Shown here piece by piece: positions 14,998 through 21,813 of a stretch of DNA of 35,397 bases. The position numbers and the translations under genes are program-made. This DNA is from DASYAN01 sp034431765 (lineage in GTDB: Bacteria > Chloroflexota > Ktedonobacteria > Ktedonobacterales > Ktedonobacteraceae): positions 1-35,397 of the forward strand of contig DAOUDD010000108.1 in the NCBI GenBank assembly GCA_034431765.1, read 5' to 3'. Below the pieces are notes generated by a model that was given only the letters and a program-made list of their open reading frames with translations, ran no database searches and was not told where the DNA came from. Numbering within the stretch: the stretch's first letter is position 1; each line of letters opens with the position of its first letter.

Positions 14998-16074
14998 TTA
15001 CGCGATGGAAGAGAGAGGCTCTTTCTCCTCATCCCTCATCAAATTCGCAAGTAAGTGTGTTTCACGCGCAATCTTCTGCAATTGTGCTGGAGTGATCGAC
15101 TGCCGACCATCGCATAGAGCCATCTCCGGGTTGATATGTGTCTCAATGATAAGTCCATCTGCCTCTGCTGCGATGGCAGCTCGTGACATAGTTGGCACTA
15201 ACTCGCGTTTCCCTGTACTGTGGCTGGGATCAACGATGATGGGGAGATGTGTTAGCTCGTGCAGGAGAGGAACGCAGGTAAGGTCAAGCACATTGCGTGT
15301 CTGAGGGTCGTAGCTGCGAATACCGCGTTCACAAAGTATAACGTTTGGATTACCTGCCGCTACGATATATTCAGCCGCGAGAAGCCACTCATCAATCGTT
15401 GAGGATAATCCACGCTTCAGTAGTACGGGGAGCTTTTGACGTACACGACCAGCAGCAAGCAGAAGAGGATAATTTTGCATGTTACGAGCACCGATCTGTA
15501 GGACGTCGGCATACTCCGCCACTATCTCCACCATGCCAGGCTCCATCACCTCCGTGATCACTGGCAGGCCCGTCTGCTCACGTGCCTCTGCTAGCATGTG
15601 CAGACCCTCGATACCAAGTCCCTGGAATTGATAAGGTGATGTGCGTGGCTTGAACGCACCCCCACGTAATACCTGCGCTCCTGCCCCCTTGACTGCATGT
15701 GCGGTTGATAGTAATTGTTCTCGATGCTCGACAGCACATGGACCAGCCATAAGCACAGGAACAGCCCCTCCACCAATTGTAACTGCTGAAATACCTGAAC
15801 GTTGACCGATGAGGATACTGCTGCTTGCTGACTGAAATTTGCGACTGACGAGCTTGTAGGGAGTTTTGAGAGAGAGAACGGAGGTGACTGCTGGTTGCTG
15901 TTCGAGGGCTTGTTGGGCTGCACTATCGAGACGATTACTATCCAATGCGATCACTTCGCGCCCGTTGATCTGCAAGGGAGTAATTGGTTCCTGACTCCCT
16001 GTGATGCGGCATAAGAGCGTCATCAGTTGTGCTCGTTCTTCACCTGTAGCTGAGTCTGTAATTGTAATAATCAT
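14998..16074 (-). CDS. aroF: 3-deoxy-7-phosphoheptulonate (DAHP) synthase, type I beta
   Basis: This enzyme joins phosphoenolpyruvate and erythrose 4-phosphate in the first step of the shikimate pathway. The 358-residue product has an N-terminal ferredoxin-like regulatory domain (about 1-75) and a catalytic barrel with GPCAVE (111-116), GGAFKPRTSPYQFQGLG, QIGARNMQNY, ILCERGIRSYD and DPSHSTGKRELV. The N-terminal domain mediates aromatic feedback in related enzymes. I chose the ATG at 16074 (AAAGGAA 10 bases upstream, and the usual start MIITIT) over one at 16155. Upstream lie a terminator, an aromatic leader peptide and a near-consensus promoter, so expression is probably also controlled by attenuation. 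No other aro gene is adjacent. Confidence 0.95.
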   Translation of the reverse strand: MIITITDSATGEERAQLMTLLCRITGSQEPITPLQINGREVIALDSNRLDSAAQQALEQQPAVTSVLSLKTPYKLVSRKFQSASSSILIGQRSGISAVTIGGGAVPVLMAGPCAVEHREQLLSTAHAVKGAGAQVLRGGAFKPRTSPYQFQGLGIEGLHMLAEAREQTGLPVITEVMEPGMVEIVAEYADVLQIGARNMQNYPLLLAAGRVRQKLPVLLKRGLSSTIDEWLLAAEYIVAAGNPNVILCERGIRSYDPQTRNVLDLTCVPLLHELTHLPIIVDPSHSTGKRELVPTMSRAAIAAEADGLIIETHINPEMALCDGRQSITPAQLQKIARETHLLANLMRDEEKEPLSSIA

Positions 16075-16186
16075 GGCTATTGTATTCCTTTCTTTCTCTA
16101 CCTGAGATAGATACTCATTCAAAGTTTCTCTTGCTTTTTGGAAACTTGAGCACACGTAATGCTGGTTTCGCCATAAGCTTTTAGAG

Positions 16187-16219
16187 AAACAAAAAAGCAG
16201 AGGAACAATTCCTCTGCTT
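16187..16219 (-). terminator. Attenuator terminator before DAHP synthase
   Basis: On the minus strand AGCAGAGGAA (16218-16209) pairs perfectly with TTCCTCTGCT (16205-16196) around TTG, followed by a run of six T (16196-16191). It lies in the untranslated leader, about 115 bases before the DAHP synthase ATG and just after the aromatic leader peptide. Its position inside the transcript and not after a gene marks it as regulatory. Confidence 0.88.
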
Positions 16220-16274
16220 CTCCAGCACGTTAGTGGTTTTTTCTCAGCCTAAAAGACCCACCATCGTGCTGGAG
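16220..16274 (-). promoter_or_regulatory. Leader hairpin including the tandem Trp codons
   Basis: CTCCAGCACG in the leader-peptide reading frame (16274-16265) pairs perfectly with CGTGCTGGAG (16229-16220); GTGG from the Trp codons then pairs with CCAC. This is the equivalent of the 1:2 hairpin of amino-acid attenuators and ends one base before the terminator stem. A ribosome stalled on the Trp codons would block it. The competing 2:3 antiterminator is weak: TGCT with AGCA of the terminator base is the best I can find. Confidence 0.7.
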
Positions 16275-16329
16275 GGCTAAACCAATAATAAAAGCTCTGT
16301 TGTTGTATTGCTAATTTCTGGCTGAGCAT
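16249..16329 (-). CDS. Aromatic-rich leader peptide of DAHP synthase
   Basis: The 26-codon frame starts MLSQKLAIQQQS and then runs FYYWF, SPPAR, WWVF before the stop. Eight of the last 14 residues are Phe, Tyr or Trp, the three end products of the pathway that DAHP synthase opens. The tandem TGG codons lie in one arm of the following hairpin. The start is 57 bases after the predicted transcription start; GGTAG 8 bases before the ATG is a weak ribosome binding site. It is most simply a sensor of charged aromatic tRNAs, as in trp and phe leaders of other phyla. Its translation is not proven. Confidence 0.8.
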   Translation of the reverse strand: MLSQKLAIQQQSFYYWFSPPARWWVF

Positions 16330-16392
16330 TGTATTTTCTACCGCGCTTTTTCTTTCGAGTATTTTTGGAAGCCTCTTGGCTTCTCTCCTAGA

Positions 16393-16422
16393 ATTATAAG
16401 GACTTCTCCATAAAAAAGTCAA
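16393..16422 (-). promoter_or_regulatory. Promoter of the DAHP synthase leader
   Basis: On the minus strand TTGACT (16422-16417) and TATAAT (16398-16393) are 18 bases apart. Transcription should begin near 16386, giving a leader of about 310 bases. A small GAAGCC/GGCTTC hairpin with a four-base loop forms just after the start. Confidence 0.8.
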
Positions 16423-16514
16423 GGGGTGCAGGACCGAAATTGGCAAAAACTCTGCAATGTGAAAAGAGCCTGGCCTCAACATGCCACAAACTCAGTTTCT
16501 TAATGCAAAATTTC

Positions 16515-16543
16515 TTGACCTTTGTGAATGGCCTAACTATACT
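16515..16543 (+). promoter_or_regulatory. Orphan promoter-like sequence
   Basis: TTGACC (16515-16520) and TATACT (16538-16543) are 17 bases apart. No plus-strand gene follows; a transcript would run antisense to the membrane protein gene at 16620-17435. It may be fortuitous or produce an antisense RNA. Confidence 0.35.
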
Positions 16544-16619
16544 CGTTCTGTTGCAAGGGCGAGTCTGAACCGGGTGCAGCGACAGTCTGCTTCTCTCCGT
16601 TTGAGGAATTGAAACACGT

Positions 16620-17435
16620 CTACTTCTTTTTCCGCTGCCCCTGCCGATAGGCACGGTAGAGATCATCGTTTTCGCCCTGAACACCCTGGCGTATGGCGGG
16701 TGGTGGGGGCCGTTTCACCACCTCATTCGACCCTTGTGTCCTCCGTCTTGTACTGACCGCACGCTGACTTGCCACTCTTGAAGCTGTAAAGGTCATCGGC
16801 AAAAGATCAAGCTTGACCAGCACAAAGAGGAAGACAATCAGCGTTGCAATATTGAGCAAGAATGAGGTCGTGACTGAGATCGGCAGGTTAAAAATTTTAA
16901 ACGTCGGGATAAGTGTTTTCTCTAAGCCAGCTTGAATGAGGTAAGCGCGTTCAGCAGGTAGAAGAAACTCGGCACCGATCAAGTAAATGAACATACCAAT
17001 GAAGTGTTTCGTCTTGAACAGCCTTGGTCGTTCGGGAACACTGCGAGGCGCAGCCGTTTCTTTAGCACTGCTGCTTTTGTTAGACTTTGCCTCTATCTTG
17101 TTGCTTGACACCTCAGCCTTTGTGCGAGTAGCACGAGTCAGGCGTGCCTTGACAACGTCTGCCTCGGACATTTCTTCCTGTTCGCCCTTCTCTACTTTCG
17201 AAAAAAAGTTTGGGAGGCGGGAAGAGCGTTTGGGCTCAACTACTGGCAACGGCTCTGGTGTTTCTCCCACAGTTTCGCTTAGTGGCTCTGTATACGTTGC
17301 CGTTTGCTCATCAGCTAGATCACCTGCTTCTACCAGTTCTCCATTGGCTGTCTCGGTGACGAGAGAAGGTCGATGACGTCGATTACGTGTGCGGCGCTGT
17401 TTAATACTGGGAAGTGTTCCTTGCTCCTGGCTCAT
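16620..17435 (-). CDS. Membrane protein with long charged N-terminus
   Basis: The 271-residue product has a disordered, charged N-terminal part (about 1-140, rich in Glu, Lys, Arg, Ser and Thr), two or three hydrophobic segments (about 146-165 and 185-215, with a weaker one between) and a basic tail ending RQGQRKKK. It starts on the last bases of the preceding gene (4-base ATGA overlap), so both are one operon and probably translated in balance. No family recognised. The charged tail facing the cytoplasm could bind a protein partner or nucleic acid. Confidence 0.75.
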   Translation of the reverse strand: MSQEQGTLPSIKQRRTRNRRHRPSLVTETANGELVEAGDLADEQTATYTEPLSETVGETPEPLPVVEPKRSSRLPNFFSKVEKGEQEEMSEADVVKARLTRATRTKAEVSSNKIEAKSNKSSSAKETAAPRSVPERPRLFKTKHFIGMFIYLIGAEFLLPAERAYLIQAGLEKTLIPTFKIFNLPISVTTSFLLNIATLIVFLFVLVKLDLLPMTFTASRVASQRAVSTRRRTQGSNEVVKRPPPPAIRQGVQGENDDLYRAYRQGQRKKK

Positions 17436-18202
17436 ACCTGGTCTCCTGGACGATTCTGACTTTTTCCGTCTGACAGTGTAAGTTCTGTAGAGTTCTCGTG
17501 TGATGAGGCTTCATAAGAGTTTTCTTGCTCTGGTTGAAAATGTTCTTCATTCTCTCGGCTATTCGTCTCAAGCGGAGGTACTGACGGCGCTGATGGTGTA
17601 GAGGCTATTTCTGGCCTTGCCCTGGCGTTATCGGCACTACTTCCCGCACTATATGCAGGCACAGGTTGAGGTTGAACTGGCTGATAGAATGGAACCGATT
17701 GAGCCACCTGTCCTGGTTGTGCTTGTGGAGCGTATTGTGGTGGCGCGGACTGCATTGGCTGATACGGTTGGGAATATTGCCCATACTGTGGTGCATTGAC
17801 GACATTGAGACCAAGGCGTGCAATCTCATCATCACGTCCTGGCGCATTGCCACCACTGACGCCGATGCCGCCAATGGTGATGCCGTTGACACGAATAGGC
17901 CAACCACCGGCTGCCAGAATAAATTTTCCATCGGTCATCGAGGCCAGACTGGCGGAAAACCCTGGAATTGCCCCGGCCCATTGTGCAACTGAATCGGTTG
18001 ACTGGTTAAACATAACTGCTGTATGAGCCTTAGCAATGCTGATATTTCCTGTTGCCCAGCCATATGGGGCCATCATGCGCTCAAAAAGGACCAGATGTCC
18101 ACCGGCGTCAACGATGGCAATGCTGACCGGGCTGTTTAGCTCACGAGCTCTTTGCTTGCAAACTTCCAGTATTTCACGCGCTAGCTCGATTGATATCGTC
18201 AC
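17432..18202 (-). CDS. GlcG/HbpS-like domain protein with Gln/Pro-rich tail
   Basis: The first 150 residues form a GlcG/HbpS-like domain: ELAREILEVCKQRA, then SIAIVDAGGHLVLFERM, the AKAHTAVMF segment and GGWPIRVNGITIGGIGVSGG. Relatives include heme-binding HbpS and orphan proteins in glycolate and propanediol loci; the ligand here is unknown. The remaining 105 residues are Pro, Gln, Tyr, Ser and Glu rich and probably disordered. GTG at 18202 is preferred because AAGGAG lies 6 bases upstream and the domain starts directly after it; an ATG at 18313 lacks a site. The stop overlaps the next gene by 4 bases. Confidence 0.85.
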   Translation of the reverse strand: MTISIELAREILEVCKQRARELNSPVSIAIVDAGGHLVLFERMMAPYGWATGNISIAKAHTAVMFNQSTDSVAQWAGAIPGFSASLASMTDGKFILAAGGWPIRVNGITIGGIGVSGGNAPGRDDEIARLGLNVVNAPQYGQYSQPYQPMQSAPPQYAPQAQPGQVAQSVPFYQPVQPQPVPAYSAGSSADNARARPEIASTPSAPSVPPLETNSRENEEHFQPEQENSYEASSHENSTELTLSDGKSQNRPGDQV

Positions 18203-18430
18203 GTCAATCTCCTTACTCAATGCTCCAGACGATAATCTGCTCTTCCCTGCATATGAGAGCACTGTCTTGTTTCTTTCCGTATCTTGTCGTATTCTGCCTG
18301 ATGTTGCGCCCATTGTACCGCACTTGCTAGCTTCGTGCAACGGTGTAGGGATGCTGTAGTTACTGCTTCTCCGAAAGCTTGGGTGCGCAGCACGAGCCGT
18401 GATCAAGCGCGTCCGTTTTCGCAGAAGCTC

Positions 18431-19252
18431 TTAGACGAGCGTGATGCGCTCTTTTCGCCATATCAGCTTGCTATATTTCTCCTCAACCAGTTGGTGAGCC
18501 AACTCCCACTCGGATGGACTCAATTCGTCTGGCACAAATGCTACTTGTAAGAATTCGCTGAAGCCCTGCCTGAATGCATTTGCGACGTCCTGCCATGCAG
18601 CGGCTGGGGCAAAGGTGTGGAGCGGCGTTGTTTGCTGACGGTACAGCGCCAGCGCTTCTTGCCGCTCACTTTCGTTCGGATAACGCAGCAGCTCAAAGAG
18701 TTCAGCAGAGCGATCATCCAGTGGAAGTGAACCTTGTTGAAGCAGTACATGCTCTTTCCATACCTGTGCGCTTCCTATCAGTTTGAACCCGTTGCTGGTC
18801 AAGTCTGCCTGTGTTGAAGAGGCGAAGCAGGCAGCAGAGGGATGCTTTTTTACACGCTCATCGCTGATCATTGCCTGTACGCCAAGCAGACGCAGTGCAG
18901 TAAGCAGGCCCTGAGATAGATAGGCATAAGCCGCGACGGTTCCCGCTGGTACACCATAATGCTTCCCACTAACGACACTATAGGTGAACTCGTCATGGTG
19001 ATAGACCGCGCGCCCTCCTGTTGGGCGACGTACCAGTGCCACGTGCCGTTGCTCACAAACGTCCAATGCGATCTCACGCTCGACATTCTGAAAGCGACCA
19101 AGTGAGATCGATGGCTGTGTCCAGCGAAAAACGCGCAATGTGGGCGGAACCTCTTCGCGTAGATGATGCAACAAAATCGCTTCATCGATTGCCATATTGA
19201 GCGCTGCGTCCTGAACACCAGTGTCAATAAAACGGTAAGATGTCGTCTCCAT
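18431..19252 (-). CDS. lipM: Octanoyltransferase / lipoate-protein ligase family (LipM-like)
   Basis: The 273-residue protein belongs to the biotin/lipoate ligase fold family: LNMAIDEAIL, then RVFRWTQPSISLGRFQ, RRPTGGRAVYHH, ACFASSTQADL and GFKLIGSAQ with the family Lys (157). Cys142 in SAACFASS aligns with the catalytic Cys of Bacillus LipM, which moves octanoate from acyl carrier protein to GcvH; ligases of the LplA type lack it. That favours LipM, but lipoate ligase activity cannot be excluded. AAGGAA lies 8 bases before the ATG at 19252. It follows tgt by 11 bases, so both are cotranscribed. Confidence 0.88.
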   Translation of the reverse strand: METTSYRFIDTGVQDAALNMAIDEAILLHHLREEVPPTLRVFRWTQPSISLGRFQNVEREIALDVCEQRHVALVRRPTGGRAVYHHDEFTYSVVSGKHYGVPAGTVAAYAYLSQGLLTALRLLGVQAMISDERVKKHPSAACFASSTQADLTSNGFKLIGSAQVWKEHVLLQQGSLPLDDRSAELFELLRYPNESERQEALALYRQQTTPLHTFAPAAAWQDVANAFRQGFSEFLQVAFVPDELSPSEWELAHQLVEEKYSKLIWRKERITLV

Positions 19253-19263
19253 ATCTGTTTTCC

Positions 19264-20442
19264 TTATGAGAAGCGTGCGGCCTGTTTCCACTTCTCGCGC
19301 TGTTGTTCGCGTACCTTCTCAGAGGCGGGAATATAGCGTGCGAGGAACTCGTCACGGAAGGTCGGGTAGCTGTTTGTGAGAATCGCGTTGCGCAATTGCT
19401 CAGAGAGACGCAGCATGAAACGTAGATTGTGGATGCTGCCAAGCCGATAGTAGAGCTGTTCCTCTGTGCGCGCGAGATGGTGAACGTAGGCGGCACTATA
19501 GTTGCGACAGGTGTAGCAGTCACAGCCTTGCTCGATAGGTTCACGCTGTGCACGAAAGCGTGCCGTCTTGATGCTAACTCGCCCATCGCGCGTGAAAAGT
19601 CCTCCATGACGAGCAACACGGGTGGGCAAAACACAGTCAAACATATCCATGCCCAGTCCAACACCCATCACCAGATCTTCCGGTGAACCAACTCCAAGCA
19701 GATGGCGTGGTTTTTCACGTGGCAGCTCTGGTGTGACGTGGCGTAACATTCCCCACATCTGTTCCTTGGGTTCGCCAACTGAAAGGCCACCGATGGAGAA
19801 GCCAGGAAAAGGCATGCTGCCGATCACTCGTGCACTCTCGCGCCGCAACTCCGGCTCAAACGCTCCCTGCACAATGCCGAAGAGTGCCTGTTGCGGGTTA
19901 TGTCGCTCTTTCTCAAGCAGTGCACGCTCTTCCCAACGATGCGTCCACTCCATCGCTCGTTTTGCCTCATTGGCTCTACATGGGTAGGGAGCACAGATGT
20001 CAAGCGGCAAGATGATATCCGCACCCAATTCAGTCTCAATCTTCATCACGCGTTCGGGTGTCAGGGTGTGAGAGGAGCCATCGAGGTGCGATTTAAAAAC
20101 GACGCCATCCTCGTTCAGCTTGCGCAAATGACCCAGGCTCCAGACCTGAAAGCCTCCGCTATCTGTGAGAATTGGGCCGCCCCAGTGCATAAATGAGTGC
20201 AGGCCACCGAATGAAGCGATCAGCTCTGAGCCTGGCCGTAGCATCAGGTGGTAGGTATTCGCGAGAATGATCTGCGCTCCAGACGTTCGCAGTTCTTCTG
20301 GCGAGACGCTCTTCACTGTAGCCTGTGTACCGACTGGCATAAAGATAGGTGTCGTGATAGTGCCGTGAGGAGTTTGTAGAGTACCCGCTCGTGCCCAGCT
20401 TTGGGAGCATTCCGCGTCAATTGTAAAGCTAAATGGAGGCAT
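19264..20442 (-). CDS. tgt: tRNA-guanine transglycosylase
   Basis: Tgt exchanges guanine 34 in the anticodon of Asn, Asp, His and Tyr tRNAs for the queuine precursor preQ1. The 392-residue protein has FMPVGTQATVK, the catalytic Asp94 in TDSGGFQV, Asp269 in MFDCVLPTR (covalent nucleophile) and the zinc site CDCYTC plus a downstream His in SIHNL. Length is normal. AGGAA is 6 bases before the ATG. It heads the tgt-lipM operon; no other queuosine gene is visible here. Confidence 0.97.
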   Translation of the reverse strand: MPPFSFTIDAECSQSWARAGTLQTPHGTITTPIFMPVGTQATVKSVSPEELRTSGAQIILANTYHLMLRPGSELIASFGGLHSFMHWGGPILTDSGGFQVWSLGHLRKLNEDGVVFKSHLDGSSHTLTPERVMKIETELGADIILPLDICAPYPCRANEAKRAMEWTHRWEERALLEKERHNPQQALFGIVQGAFEPELRRESARVIGSMPFPGFSIGGLSVGEPKEQMWGMLRHVTPELPREKPRHLLGVGSPEDLVMGVGLGMDMFDCVLPTRVARHGGLFTRDGRVSIKTARFRAQREPIEQGCDCYTCRNYSAAYVHHLARTEEQLYYRLGSIHNLRFMLRLSEQLRNAILTNSYPTFRDEFLARYIPASEKVREQQREKWKQAARFS

Positions 20443-20947
20443 GAATTTCCTGAATTCAAACAGAGTACTAGATAATTATACTCTACCCATTGTCTCACGG
20501 CCGTCAAGCCGCAATCTTTACTGCTTCAGTGGTCTTGTGCTCACGTCTGGGGCATTAAATTGTTGAGGTACCTGTTTATGGATTAAAACAAACATGTGAG
20601 TGAGAATGGGAGGCTTTGTGCAAACTGAGGAGATCATAAGCGAGCATGTGACAAACTGGTTGTCTGATAGATATCTCTATTCAGGAGTATAGTAATATGG
20701 TTATATAGAGAAACGTGTTGTTTATAAAAGATACATAAAAATATGGAGCATAGAAACAATTTGTCATGAAAGTGCTTGCAAATCATTAAAAGATAGTGTA
20801 TGCTTTGATCCGGTATCCAATCTCGGTCTCGCATACAGTGCTCGTCCAGGGTAAATCCCACGCTGGTAGGGGGAAGATAAGACTGGTGACATCTGCTAGG
20901 ATATGGACCCGGAGGAATACCAACATATCACACAGGAGGTCCCTAGT
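20443..20947. other. Divergent intergenic region between tgt and the zinc-ribbon gene
   Basis: About 500 bases hold no convincing gene. The last 170 bases contain a promoter for the zinc-ribbon gene, and AGGAGGT (20934-20940) is its ribosome binding site. The middle part is A/T-rich and without repeats. Confidence 0.5.
20776..20804 (+). promoter_or_regulatory. Promoter of the zinc-ribbon gene
   Basis: TTGCAA (20776-20781) and TATGCT (20799-20804) are 17 bases apart, giving a leader of about 135 bases. Confidence 0.5.
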
Positions 20948-21253
20948 TTGAATTTCGAAGACAAAACCCTAAGGTGTCGTGAATGCGGAAATGATTTCGT
21001 ATTCACTGCCGGAGAACAAGAGTTCTACCAGCAAAAAGGACTGATGAATCAGCCCGGTCGTTGTCCTTCCTGCCGCTCTGCTCGTCGCAATACAGGCAAT
21101 AGCGGTGGCAATCGTGAGCGTGCGCCACGTGAGATGCATACTGTCATTTGTGCTGAGTGTGGTACAGAGACACAGGTCCCATTCTTGCCAAAGAATGATC
21201 GTCCCGTCTATTGCAGCTCTTGTTACGACAAGGTACGCGCTGCTCACAGCTAA
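20948..21253 (+). CDS. Small double zinc-ribbon protein
   Basis: The 101-residue protein has two zinc ribbons: CRECG with CPSC (about residues 10-42), and CAECG with CSSC (about 68-95), joined by a basic Gly/Asn linker. FVFTAGEQEFYQQKGL is the signature of a common small zinc-ribbon family of unknown role; nucleic acid or ribosome binding is a reasonable guess. I start it at TTG 20948 because AGGAGGT lies 7 bases upstream and the family begins at NFEDKTL-type sequence; an ATG at 20903 would add 15 unrelated residues. Confidence 0.85.
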   Translation: MNFEDKTLRCRECGNDFVFTAGEQEFYQQKGLMNQPGRCPSCRSARRNTGNSGGNRERAPREMHTVICAECGTETQVPFLPKNDRPVYCSSCYDKVRAAHS

Positions 21254-21701
21254 CTGCGGAGTCGCATACAGCTATTTGGCGTTCTCCTCCCGATGAGAAC
21301 ATCCATCTGGTGAGTACAGGTGTCTCCCGCAGGTCTTTCTCTTCCACAAGCAAAGCCAAGGTGTGTTCTTAGCTTTGCCTTGCGGCCTCGAAGTTTCTCT
21401 GGGTTGCCCTCTCACCAATGGAATAAAATGTTTCAGCAAGTTTGTTCTGGTACGTAGAGAGTTTCTACTTCTACCAAAACCGCTGTTGCTTGCCCTGTAC
21501 TCAAATTTTTGAGCGCAAGTTACAGGCAAATATATCCTTTTGTAGAGGAAAGATAACGCTCCGATTTCTTTCTTGTGAAGAACTGGTCGAGCGCTTTTTT
21601 CGCTTTTCTATTAAGGGAAAAATGTAGATACTTTAACTCTCTTTTCGGTGTTACACACATTCTTCCTATACATATCGATACCTGAGCAGACTCATATGCG
21701 C
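21254..21701. other. Intergenic region before rel
   Basis: No gene is supported. GCAAAGC (21350-21356) and GCTTTGC (21372-21378) form a hairpin downstream of the zinc-ribbon gene, with no T-tract. Confidence 0.4.
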
Positions 21702-21729
21702 TTGACAGCCCCCTTTAACTCCTTATAAT
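21702..21729 (+). promoter_or_regulatory. Consensus promoter of rel
   Basis: TTGACA (21702-21707) and TATAAT (21724-21729) are both perfect sigma-70 hexamers with a 16-base spacer. Transcription would start near 21736, about 78 bases before the rel ATG. Confidence 0.85.
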
Positions 21730-21813
21730 AAAGGAGTAATATTTTTTTATCTGACACGATGTGCACGTTTTCGCTGTTGTAGGCATGAACAGGGTAGGGA
21801 TCAGGTATAGCGT

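Noticed and set aside
16187..16330. T-box or Trp-binding riboswitch before DAHP synthase
   Set aside because: No T-box sequence or specifier loop; the translated aromatic frame explains the region better.
16601..16620. Sequence resembling the end of a CRISPR repeat (GTTTCAATTCCTC on the minus strand)
   Set aside because: Only one copy is present, with no spacer-repeat periodicity and no cas gene.
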